Below, in pieces: positions 1 through 6,661 of a stretch of 7,002 bases of DNA (its first letter is position 1; the number at the start of each line of letters is the position of its first letter). Both the position numbers and the translations under genes were made by a program. The stretch covers positions 1 through 7,002 of the forward strand of contig JALRHB010000069.1 in the NCBI GenBank assembly GCA_023253245.1, read 5' to 3'. The DNA comes from Polynucleobacter sp. (GTDB lineage: Bacteria > Pseudomonadota > Gammaproteobacteria > Burkholderiales > Burkholderiaceae). Below the pieces are notes generated by a model, which was not told where the DNA came from, did not search any database, and worked only from the letters and a program-made list of their open reading frames with translations.

Positions 1-2940
1 CATGGTTACCTGATCGTAACCATAGGTTGTTGCAGTATTCACTGCTTCACCCTGTACAACAGGAGCCGCTCCAGTTGGGTAGTACTTGCGAATGTCAGCA
101 CCCTGCCACCATCCAGCAAAGTGGAATGGAACAAACGCAGTCTTCGCATCAACACGCTCGGTCACTAAAGCTCGCACCTTGATTTTTGCGCCTGTTGGAG
201 ACTTAACCCAAACATAATCCCAATTTTGAATACCGCGAACAGCTGCCGCCTTAGGATTGATCTCTACAAAGTTCTCTTGTTGCAACTCTGCCAACCAAGG
301 ATTGGATCGAGTCTCGTCTCCTCCGCCTTCATACTCGACCAATCGACCAGAAGTAAGGGTAATTGGGAACTTTTCGTAAAGCTTATTCTCAATATTCTTT
401 TGCTGAACTGTCTTAAACAGTGTTGGTAAGCGCCAGAAATTCTTCATATCGTCAGATGTTGGATATTTCTCCATCATTGCGACATTGGTGCTGTAAAGGG
501 CCTCACGATGGACTGGAATTGGATCAGGGAAGTTCCAAACCACCGCCCGAGCCTTAGCGTTTCCAAATGGATGGCAGCCATTCTTCATGACCACCCGTTG
601 AATACCACCTGACAAGTCAGTTTTCCAGTTCTTACCTTCAGCGAGTTTTTTCTCGTCTTCTGTTAATTGATCCCACCAGCCAAGTTTTTTCAAAAAGACA
701 TGATCAAACTCAGGATAGCCAGTTTTGATAGCAGAGCCCTTAGAGTAGGAGCCGTCAGCTGCCAGCAAACTCTCGCCATCTTTCTCTACACCAAAGTTAG
801 CGCGGAAATTACCGCCGCCTTCCATTACAGACTTGCTGGTGTCATACAGATTTGGTGATCCTGGATGCTTGATTGCAGCAGTGCCATAGCATGGCCATGG
901 CAAACCGAAATAATCGCCAGCGGTATCGTAGCCAGTTACCTTGTCTACACCACCACGAGAGCGCAATGTCTTCGGATCAAAGACGCTCATCATACGCATA
1001 TGCGCTTTCAAACGCTCTGGCGTTTGGCCTGTATATCCGATAGTCCAAACACTGCGATTAATTTCACGCAAAATGGATTCAATTTCTGGTTCTGGCCAGT
1101 CCTTACCAGCATATTTTCCAGTCACCATCTTGAAGTTTTTGGAGAGCTCTTTACCAAAGCCCAGGCGGTCAGCAAAAGCCTGCATGATGACATGGTCAGG
1201 TACGGATTCAAATAATGGGTCAATTACCTTCTCACGCCATTGAATCGAACGATTTGAGGCGGTTACAGAACCATGAGTTTCAAATTGCGTACAAGCTGGT
1301 AACAAATAGACATTGCGGTTCTTGTTAACCTTTTGACCATCTGCGGGTGGCATAGCAGCCATCGCAGCAGTTGCGCTAGGGTATGGATCAACTACCACCA
1401 GTAAATCCAACTTATCCATAGCGCGCTTCATATCTAAGCCGCGTGTCTGAGAGTTAGGCGCATGACCCCAGAAAAATAAACCTTTAACACTGGTTTTTTG
1501 GTCAATCATGTCATCGCTTTCAAGCACTGCATCAACCCAACGAGAAACGGTGGTGCCTGATTTTTCCATCATGCCAGGAGCATAACGACCCTTAATCCAT
1601 TCATAATCCACACCCCAAACGGTCGCAAAATGCTTCCATGAACCAGCAGCAAGGCCGTAGTAACCAGGTAATGAGTTAGGATTTGGGCCAACGTCGGTTG
1701 CACCTTGCACATTATCGTGACCGCGGAACATATTGGCGCCGCCACCAGATTTGCCGATGTTGCCCAGCGCGAGTTGCAATAAGCAAGATGCGCGAACCAT
1801 AGCGTTACCAATAGTGTGCTGAGTTTGTCCCATGCACCAAACAATAGTGCTTGGACGGTTTTTTGCCATCGTCTCAGCAACTTTGTATACCTGAGCCTCT
1901 GGAACACCGCAAGCCTCTTCAACGTTAGCGGGAGTCCATTTCTCCATTACCTCTTTGCGAACTTTGTCCATTCCATAGACACGATCGTTGATGTACTTCT
2001 TATCTTCCCAGCCATTATTAAAGATGTGATACAGAACACCAAATAAGAATGGAATGTCAGTACCAGAACGAATACGTACATACTGATCAGACTTAGCTGC
2101 AGTTCTGGTGTAGCGTGGATCAACCACAATTAATTTGCAACCATTTTCTTTTGCATGCAACATGCTCAGCATGGATACAGGATGAGCCTCAGCAGCATTA
2201 GAGCCAATGTACAAAGCTGCCTTTGAATTCATCATGTCGTTATAGCTATTTGTCATGGCACCGTAGCCCCATGTATTAGCTACACCAGCAACTGTGGTGG
2301 AGTGACAAATACGTGCTTGGTGGTCAGTGTTATTTGTGCCAAAGAAAGACACCCACTTACGCAACAAATACGCTTGCTCATTATTTTGTTTTGATGAGCC
2401 AATGAAATACATCGCATCTGGAGAATATTTACTGCGAATGTCTTTCATTTGCGCAGTGATCTCAGTTAATGCCTGATCCCACGAAATCTTTTGATACTTA
2501 CCATCTACCAACTTCATTGGTGTACGCAAACGGAAGTCACCGTGACCATGCTCGCGCAATGCAGCACCCTTAGCGCAATGGGCACCTAGATTAATTGGGG
2601 AATCAAAAACTGGGTCTTGACGAACCCAAACGCCATTTTCGACAGTCGCATCAACTGCGCAACCCACTGAACAGTGTGTACAAACCGTTCTCTTTACCTC
2701 AATCTTGCCAGCTTTGCCATCTAGCATTGCCTTACTTTGCTCTGCTACCGCCTTCTGAACCATGGTCAATTGGCTTGCAGCAATTCCTGCGCCGACTCCA
2801 AGGCCTGAGCGTTTCAAGAACTGACGACGATCCATCGTTGGTACTGCCGCTTTCAGTCCTCGCGAAAGACTACCAATTAGGCGAGATGCTGGGACTGAAC
2901 GACTACTTTGAGGTGTATTAGATTTGCGAGTCAGGCTCAT
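1..2940 (-). CDS. fdhA: Formate dehydrogenase, molybdopterin catalytic (alpha) subunit, Tat-exported, Cys type; 3' end cut by window edge
   Basis: The frame is open for 980 codons from ATG 2940-2938 to base 1. By family likeness only about 10-20 C-terminal residues are missing. It oxidises formate to CO2 at a bis-MGD Mo (or W) centre, and as a Tat substrate would act in the periplasm with beta and gamma subunits passing electrons to quinone. Visible motifs: twin-arginine motif DRRQFLKR (37-44), a glycine/alanine-rich h-region and a possible AVA cleavage site after residue 66; N-terminal 4Fe-4S motif Cys87, Cys90, Cys94, Cys122 followed by Lys124; catalytic Cys212-His213 in ICHSTTVAG; MGD-binding VVDPRYTRT (272-280) and GQTQHT (371-376); and a molydopterin dinucleotide-binding domain from about 858 (TLTSGRLVEYEGGGDETRSNPW). 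Codon 212 is TGT, so this is not a selenoprotein. Start 2940 is backed by AGGGG six bases upstream; Met36 lacks such a site. The gene follows the Tat peptide gene by 59 bases. Subunit class (FDH-N/O-like) is inferred from Tat signal and neighbours. Confidence 0.96.
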   Translation of the reverse strand, partial: MSLTRKSNTPQSSRSVPASRLIGSLSRGLKAAVPTMDRRQFLKRSGLGVGAGIAASQLTMVQKAVAEQSKAMLDGKAGKIEVKRTVCTHCSVGCAVDATVENGVWVRQDPVFDSPINLGAHCAKGAALREHGHGDFRLRTPMKLVDGKYQKISWDQALTEITAQMKDIRSKYSPDAMYFIGSSKQNNEQAYLLRKWVSFFGTNNTDHQARICHSTTVAGVANTWGYGAMTNSYNDMMNSKAALYIGSNAAEAHPVSMLSMLHAKENGCKLIVVDPRYTRTAAKSDQYVRIRSGTDIPFLFGVLYHIFNNGWEDKKYINDRVYGMDKVRKEVMEKWTPANVEEACGVPEAQVYKVAETMAKNRPSTIVWCMGQTQHTIGNAMVRASCLLQLALGNIGKSGGGANMFRGHDNVQGATDVGPNPNSLPGYYGLAAGSWKHFATVWGVDYEWIKGRYAPGMMEKSGTTVSRWVDAVLESDDMIDQKTSVKGLFFWGHAPNSQTRGLDMKRAMDKLDLLVVVDPYPSATAAMAAMPPADGQKVNKNRNVYLLPACTQFETHGSVTASNRSIQWREKVIDPLFESVPDHVIMQAFADRLGFGKELSKNFKMVTGKYAGKDWPEPEIESILREINRSVWTIGYTGQTPERLKAHMRMMSVFDPKTLRSRGGVDKVTGYDTAGDYFGLPWPCYGTAAIKHPGSPNLYDTSKSVMEGGGNFRANFGVEKDGESLLAADGSYSKGSAIKTGYPEFDHVFLKKLGWWDQLTEDEKKLAEGKNWKTDLSGGIQRVVMKNGCHPFGNAKARAVVWNFPDPIPVHREALYSTNVAMMEKYPTSDDMKNFWRLPTLFKTVQQKNIENKLYEKFPITLTSGRLVEYEGGGDETRSNPWLAELQQENFVEINPKAAAVRGIQNWDYVWVKSPTGAKIKVRALVTERVDAKTAFVPFHFAGWWQGADIRKYYPTGAAPVVQGEAVNTATTYGYDQVTM
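79..95. repeat. 17-base repeat, copy A, in the alpha subunit gene (encodes IRKYY, residues 950-954)
   Basis: Plus-strand GTAGTACTTGCGAATGT is identical to bases 3018-3034 in the small Tat peptide gene. Both copies are in the same reading frame. The copies lie about 2.9 kb apart in the same orientation. Confidence 0.85.
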
Positions 2941-2946
2941 GTGTTG

Positions 2947-2951
2947 CCCCT
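2947..2951 (-). promoter_or_regulatory. Ribosome binding site of the alpha subunit gene
   Basis: On the minus strand AGGGG lies six bases before ATG 2940. It decides for the long N-terminus (36 residues ahead of the Tat motif) over the internal Met36 at 2835, which has no purine-rich site before it. Confidence 0.7.
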
Positions 2952-2999
2952 GAAAAAAATTTTGGTTTTATGAAAAGTTGTGGCGAAAATTGGAACGCA

Positions 3000-3221
3000 T
3001 TACAGCAAAGTGGTTTCGTAGTACTTGCGAATGTGGGCCGAGAGCTGATAGCCTTCTTTTTCTCCCGCAACAGCAGTGCTGATTTCCTGAGCGACCGCTT
3101 TACCGATTGTGGTTTGCGAAGCAACTGCGACAGCGCCAACAGTGGCACCTGCTCCAATGAAAAATTTCCGGCGGGAAGGTTTATCTTCTTCTGTAACTAC
3201 GCTTGTAGGCTTGGTGCTCAT
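3000..3221 (-). CDS. Small twin-arginine peptide, formate dehydrogenase region TAT target family
   Basis: This 73-residue protein has a hydrophilic n-region, the Tat motif SRRKFF (16-21), a glycine/alanine-rich h-region (about 22-36) and a likely signal peptidase site after Ala44 (KAVA, then QE). Cleavage would leave a peptide of only 29 residues ending with the family hallmark GYQLSAHIRKYYETT (58-71). This matches the small 'formate dehydrogenase region TAT target' family that regularly sits directly before the alpha subunit gene in Proteobacteria; some annotations use fdhX. No cofactor-binding residues or cysteines are present, and the role is not established; assembly or export help is an inference from position. 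The ATG at 3221 has a strong GAGGAG site six bases upstream. It ends with TAA at 3002-3000, 59 bases before the alpha subunit, so the two are very probably co-transcribed. A 17-base segment near its 3' end is repeated in the alpha subunit gene. Confidence 0.92.
   Translation of the reverse strand: MSTKPTSVVTEEDKPSRRKFFIGAGATVGAVAVASQTTIGKAVAQEISTAVAGEKEGYQLSAHIRKYYETTLL
3018..3034. repeat. 17-base repeat, copy B, in the small Tat peptide gene (encodes IRKYY, residues 64-68)
   Basis: This is an exact match to bases 79-95. The peptide context is SAHIRKYYETT here and GADIRKYYPTG in the alpha subunit, so the likeness reaches a little beyond the identical bases at protein level. Confidence 0.85.
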
Positions 3222-3227
3222 CGAAAA

Positions 3228-3233
3228 CTCCTC
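3228..3233 (-). promoter_or_regulatory. Ribosome binding site of the small Tat peptide gene
   Basis: On the minus strand GAGGAG, within AAGAGGAG, lies six bases before ATG 3221. It is the strongest Shine-Dalgarno match in the window, which fits a peptide made in high amount or at least well translated. Confidence 0.75.
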
Positions 3234-3244
3234 TTCGGTACAAA

Positions 3245-3258
3245 TTGACTTAGATCAA
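3245..3258 (-). promoter_or_regulatory. Candidate FNR/ANR/DNR-family operator (TTGAT-N4-GTCAA)
   Basis: The minus strand reads TTGATCTAAGTCAA, nine of ten matches to the FNR-family consensus TTGAT-N4-ATCAA. It sits in the only sizeable intergenic gap, 23 bases before the start codon of the small Tat peptide and just above its ribosome binding site. A classic class II activator site is centred near -41.5, which would put the transcript start inside the gene. If real, it therefore more likely represses or road-blocks a promoter in the AT-rich stretch above it, or acts on another unit. Binding by an oxygen- or nitric-oxide-sensing regulator is inferred from the motif alone. Confidence 0.45.
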
Positions 3259-3330
3259 AGTGTAATTGGTAAATGTATTTTTTGCATATGTAACAAAAAA
3301 TATATTTTTAGTAAATTTTCTAATTAACCA
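3259..3330 (-). promoter_or_regulatory. AT-rich probable promoter region for the Tat peptide and alpha subunit genes
   Basis: These 72 bases between the chaperone and Tat peptide genes are far richer in A and T than the surrounding coding DNA, and include a 14-base A/T palindrome at 3296-3309. All other upstream genes are packed with almost no gap, so this is the natural place for an internal promoter. Candidate -10 elements on the minus strand include TATATT and TACATT, but I find no convincing -35 partner at 16-18 bases, so no exact promoter is called. Confidence 0.4.
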
Positions 3331-3332
3331 TA

Positions 3333-3343
3333 TTGCGACGCAA
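3333..3343. repeat. Perfect 11-base palindrome just after the chaperone gene
   Basis: TTGCGACGCAA (plus strand) is a perfect inverted repeat with 5-base arms around one base, two bases beyond the TAA of the chaperone gene. It has no following T-run on the minus strand and a minimal loop, so it is not a standard terminator. It could be a small operator half-site pair or chance. Confidence 0.4.
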
Positions 3344-3345
3344 CA

Positions 3346-3987
3346 TTAAATCATGTCAAAGCTTTGGCTTTCAATTGCCAGAAACTCTCTGGTTAAGGCT
3401 GCAACCGATTGATACAAATGCATATCGGGGATTGACTCTATTGCATCGCACAATTCGTCATACCACGGACGAATATGAGCATTAAAGAAAGCTCTTTGAT
3501 TTGTGAGATTAGAGATTTCCACATCATCTCCGGCAATCAGGTAGCGCATCACTTCACACAAAGCAGCAATGTGATCTTCAGTTTCAGTAATACTCTCTGC
3601 AGCCTCAAGACCATATAACTCTAGGGACTTTCTGATCTCTACAAGAGGCTTCTCATTAAGATGCCCTGCTAGGTAAAACGAAGCGTTAAGGATGACATTA
3701 GGCTTACCAACGCTAATAAAATTCGCGTCAAATTCTTCCCTCCAAGCCTGTGCAGGATTGTTTTTGGCCAACTCAACTAAGTTATCCCATAGCCTTGCCA
3801 GAGGGGCCTCAACAGCGACCCCGCTAGCCTCAGGTACAGATGCCACGATCTGATTAAGCAATACTTGATCGGGCGGGGCCAAGAAAAAGCGGGCAATCAA
3901 TCCATAAAGATCGGCCCTGGCCAAATCCTCTGGCAACCCAACATCGCTTACTTCTGCAATCTTCTGCTCTTTTTCTAATTCAGTCAT
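3346..3987 (-). CDS. TorD-family molecular chaperone for the formate dehydrogenase alpha subunit
   Basis: This 213-residue protein, predicted mainly helical, belongs to the TorD/DmsD family of cytoplasmic chaperones. These bind a Tat-signal-bearing molybdoenzyme and hold it until its cofactor is in place. Family signs are the N-terminal RADLYGLIARFFLAPPD (24-40), the EEFDANFISVGKPNVILNAS block (84-103), TETEDHIAALCEVM (134-147), which is the region of the TorD E-x-D-H signature, and FFNAHIRPW (167-175). The normal TorD length is about 180-220 residues. I start it at ATG 3987, which overlaps the stop of the preceding gene as ATGA; the frame extends 11 codons upstream to a TTG at 4020, but that has no ribosome site and would lie inside the ferredoxin gene. 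The site before ATG 3987 (AAGAAAG) is weak, so translation probably depends on coupling. The client is inferred from the gene order to be the alpha subunit; a direct analogue is Shewanella FdhT. Confidence 0.9.
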   Translation of the reverse strand: MTELEKEQKIAEVSDVGLPEDLARADLYGLIARFFLAPPDQVLLNQIVASVPEASGVAVEAPLARLWDNLVELAKNNPAQAWREEFDANFISVGKPNVILNASFYLAGHLNEKPLVEIRKSLELYGLEAAESITETEDHIAALCEVMRYLIAGDDVEISNLTNQRAFFNAHIRPWYDELCDAIESIPDMHLYQSVAALTREFLAIESQSFDMI

Positions 3988-6074
3988 GTTTCTTTCTTCA
4001 TCATATCCACTACACGACAATCACTACACATCTTTAGACGTTCCATCGCTGACCCAGAGAAGGCGGCATGCGCGCCAAGCTTGGTCAACATAAGGTCCAC
4101 CATTTTGAGAGTTCCGAAGGGCTTTCCACAACTAATGCAGTGAAAAGGCTTGGTTTCATTTAAATTGATTCGCTGCTTTCTTTGGTCAACGCTTAATAAG
4201 CGTGGCGCTAAACTCAGAGCATGCTCTGGGCAAACTGTTACACAAATGCCGCACTGAACGCATTGCTTCTCTATAAAAGAGAGCTTGGGCTCCTCAGGAT
4301 TATCTAATAACGCACCCTCAGGGCAACTACCAACACATGACATACACAGAGTGCAGGCGTCCTTATTCACATCTAATCCACCAAGCAAGGAGGAGGCAGG
4401 CAAGGTAGAGCCTTTCTCATCTAAAGGAGTTTTTGCATACTTCTCCAGGTGTCCTAAAAGAGCCTCTATCGTCTCTCGCTTCTGATTACTTAATCCAAAA
4501 GTTGCAGGGGTGCACAGTGCCGAGAGCGGGCCACGCTGACGCAACTGACTCATCACAAGCGAAACAGGCGCAAGATCATCAGATGAAATTGCGTCAATCA
4601 AATGAATTCTTGCCTCAAAACCATATGCCGCCAAGATAGCATTACTCAGCTCAGCTTGTGTTTGCAATGCGGCTTGATAAGCAGGGTCTTGTTCGCCAGA
4701 CAACAACAAGTAAATTTCACTAAAACCATAACTTAGTGCACCTAACCACAAATCCATTCCTGTTGAAGCAATATGCTCAATGCCATAAGGTATTACATAT
4801 GAAGGCAATCCTTCATAACGACTTGGATTTAAATGGGCAGCACGGCCAAGGGCATCAATTAAATTTGTACCTTCTTTCAAGGTATACAAAAGAAGCGCGG
4901 GGCTAACAGATTTTTTTTCCTTTACGCACTCCTGAGCAAAAACACTTGCCAAAGTTTTAATTTCTTTACCTTGGTGTGAAACGCTGGGATAGTTGTATCG
5001 CATCGCACCGGATGGGCAAACAGTGGAGCAAGCGCCACATCCCATACACAAATTTGGATTAACCTCAACAGTGCCCTGTCCATTTTTGAAAATCGAACTA
5101 ATAGCTGCCGTTGAACAAACATCGATACAAGCATTGCATCCAACTTTGCCATTACGGCCATGTGCGCAAACTTTTTCGTTATAGGCAAAGTACTTAGGTT
5201 TCTCAAATTCTCCTACCAAGCTCAATAATTTATTCGCAGCAAAGGATTGCTCCAGAGGGTCTGCCCCAGGAGCGAAGTAGCCCTGAGGAGTTTGACTCAT
5301 CGGCATATGAGGATTGATCCGTAGATCCAGAATTAAATCAAATTGAGCCGACCGATTACGCTCAACTCGATCAAAATTAATCGCTCCAATACTGGCACAG
5401 GCTGTGATGCACTTACGATGTGATTTGCACTTATCTAAATCAATTTGGAACGAGTCATTGATTGCGCCTGATGGACAAACTTCAACGCAAGCACCACAAC
5501 GAGTACACATTTCTGGATCGATTGGATTTTCCAAATCCCATTGCACTGTAAAATTTCCAAGGTAGCCATCAATAGACTTGATGGCGCCTGAATAAATAGG
5601 GAAATCTCTTGATAAAGGTAGTGGACTTGGCTCGGTGCAAAGAACCGAGACCTCTAAGGTGTCGCCCAACTGTTCAGCCCATGGAATCGCTTGCTCTCCG
5701 GCACCAATAATCAAGGTGCGGCCTTGGCTTTCATAGCTAATAACAGGAACAGGATCAGCCTGAGGCATGTCAGCTAAGGCTAGCAAAGCGGATACTTTTG
5801 GAGCAGATGACAGAGCCTCTTGCGTCCATCCAGCAACTTCACGAATGTTTACGAAACGCAATGGAGCAATTAAGGGTTTTTCAGACTGTGCCGCAAGCTC
5901 ATTAAATAAAGCGGCTTCCTGCGTACAGGCAATGATTAAAGAATCATCCGAGTTAAATGCATCCACGACTGAATTAAGCTCGTGTCTACACAAAGCGGTA
6001 TGTACCTTGACGCCTAATTTACTGGGGTCAAGGGGCATTGTTCCATTGCAATTACAAACTAGTTTTTGACTCAT
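3984..6074 (-). CDS. Multi-cluster 4Fe-4S binding protein (polyferredoxin) of the formate dehydrogenase cluster
   Basis: The protein has 696 residues and no signal peptide or membrane segment, so it is probably cytoplasmic. From the N-terminus: a cysteine-bearing start (VCNCNGTM, Cys7 and Cys9; Cys29; Cys50); a degenerate Rossmann-like stretch with GAG (119-147); then six ferredoxin-type motifs. These are Cys190/193/196/200; Cys216/222/226 with His219 at the second ligand place; Cys303/313/316/320, with a widened first spacing; Cys343/346/349/353; Cys574/577/580/584; and Cys605/608/611/615. The C-terminus has CX2C pairs at 646/649 and 683/686 that resemble a zinc ribbon. A segment of about 200 residues without clusters (about 360-570) divides the motifs. 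Family members sit in the same place in many proteobacterial formate dehydrogenase clusters; the role is unproven, with electron transfer for maturation, or to or from the enzyme, a guess. The frame opens at TTG 6077, but ATG 6074 is the better start. It follows the DUF3306 gene by 11 bases and overlaps the chaperone start (ATGA). Confidence 0.93.
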   Translation of the reverse strand: MSQKLVCNCNGTMPLDPSKLGVKVHTALCRHELNSVVDAFNSDDSLIIACTQEAALFNELAAQSEKPLIAPLRFVNIREVAGWTQEALSSAPKVSALLALADMPQADPVPVISYESQGRTLIIGAGEQAIPWAEQLGDTLEVSVLCTEPSPLPLSRDFPIYSGAIKSIDGYLGNFTVQWDLENPIDPEMCTRCGACVEVCPSGAINDSFQIDLDKCKSHRKCITACASIGAINFDRVERNRSAQFDLILDLRINPHMPMSQTPQGYFAPGADPLEQSFAANKLLSLVGEFEKPKYFAYNEKVCAHGRNGKVGCNACIDVCSTAAISSIFKNGQGTVEVNPNLCMGCGACSTVCPSGAMRYNYPSVSHQGKEIKTLASVFAQECVKEKKSVSPALLLYTLKEGTNLIDALGRAAHLNPSRYEGLPSYVIPYGIEHIASTGMDLWLGALSYGFSEIYLLLSGEQDPAYQAALQTQAELSNAILAAYGFEARIHLIDAISSDDLAPVSLVMSQLRQRGPLSALCTPATFGLSNQKRETIEALLGHLEKYAKTPLDEKGSTLPASSLLGGLDVNKDACTLCMSCVGSCPEGALLDNPEEPKLSFIEKQCVQCGICVTVCPEHALSLAPRLLSVDQRKQRINLNETKPFHCISCGKPFGTLKMVDLMLTKLGAHAAFSGSAMERLKMCSDCRVVDMMKKET

Positions 6075-6085
6075 CAATAATCTTC

Positions 6086-6661
6086 TTAACTCTTTTTCTC
6101 ATCCATAGGTAGAGGCTCGGGGTTTAACCTCCTGTCTTCAGGGACTACAGTGCTTGATGTTATATGACCCTCTTTAGCTTGAGGTAAAGGTGCTGAATGT
6201 GCCGCTTGATTTTTTGTTAGCTCATACGATGAAGAATCATTAGCTACTTTTGCAGGAGCTTGATCCTCATTTTTACTGAAGATGCTCAGCATATCGGATT
6301 GCACCATGCGCTTTAACATTTCCGATGGAATGGGATTGGGCTTTGAATAATCATCAATATATTCATCAAGACCATCCATGATATTGAAGTGGGGATCGGA
6401 AAACATTTTCTTTAATGCTGCCTGTTGAACCTCGGGATCAACGCCCGGCTGCATAAACGCAGAAAAATCAGGGGCCAATTGATCAATCTTTTCCACATCT
6501 TCAAGGGAAGGCAATTTGATTTCTTCAGGCTGAACTGGGGATTGCACAACACTAGGCACCTTTTGCTCGGTCTGCTTTAGAGAAGATTCTCCCTCTTTCT
6601 CGGAATCAACTGGTTTGCCAGCTTTAAGACGGGACCAACGGCTTAAAAATCGGTTCTCCAT
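6086..6661 (-). CDS. DUF3306 family protein, formate dehydrogenase accessory
   Basis: This soluble, charged protein of 191 residues has no signal peptide, membrane segment or cysteine. The N-terminus FLSRWSRLKA (5-14) and the central block are family hallmarks: LPSLEDVEKID (50-60), DFSAFM (65-70), ALKKMFSDPHFNIMDGLDEYIDDYSKPNPIP (82-112), then EML. The C-terminal third (about 125-191) is hydrophilic, low-complexity and probably disordered, ending PEDRRLNPEPLPMDEKK. The function is unknown; the family is found almost only in this gene setting, which points to a role in making or running the enzyme. The ATG at 6661 shares its A with the TGA of the DUF3305 gene (TGATG), with GGAGG just upstream inside that gene. 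The in-frame TTG at 6664 lies against the ribosome site and is rejected. A Y-I-D-D-x-S-K motif (101-107) is echoed in the DUF3305 protein. Confidence 0.92.
   Translation of the reverse strand: MENRFLSRWSRLKAGKPVDSEKEGESSLKQTEQKVPSVVQSPVQPEEIKLPSLEDVEKIDQLAPDFSAFMQPGVDPEVQQAALKKMFSDPHFNIMDGLDEYIDDYSKPNPIPSEMLKRMVQSDMLSIFSKNEDQAPAKVANDSSSYELTKNQAAHSAPLPQAKEGHITSSTVVPEDRRLNPEPLPMDEKKS
6350..6363. repeat. 14-base match, copy A, in the DUF3306 gene (YIDD region)
   Basis: Plus-strand ATCATCAATATATT is identical to bases 6898-6911, with four further matching bases two positions on. It is read in the same frame and encodes part of D-E-Y-I-D-D-Y. Confidence 0.6.

Noticed and set aside
1569..1922. Open frames antisense or shifted within the alpha subunit and polyferredoxin genes (for example 1569-1922, 865-1215, 2595-2921)
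   Set aside because: They lie wholly inside well-supported genes, show no family motifs and lack ribosome sites.
3265..3271. Single NarL/NarP-like heptamer (TACCAAT on the minus strand)
   Set aside because: One heptamer of a loose consensus in AT-rich DNA has no paired site, so chance is likely.
3296..3309. 14-base A/T palindrome as a specific operator
   Set aside because: It consists only of A and T runs in a low-complexity stretch, where such symmetry is common.
3109..3327. Plus-strand open frame across the Tat peptide gene and the gap
   Set aside because: It is the complement of the Tat peptide gene continued into AT-rich DNA, with no protein features of its own.
3333..3343. Intrinsic terminator after the chaperone gene
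   Set aside because: The palindrome leaves only a four-base stem with a three-base loop, and no T-run follows on the minus strand.
3988..4020. Chaperone gene starting at TTG 4020
   Set aside because: The codon is TTG without a ribosome site, and the extra residues are only the out-of-frame reading of the ferredoxin gene end; ATG 3987 makes the usual ATGA overlap.
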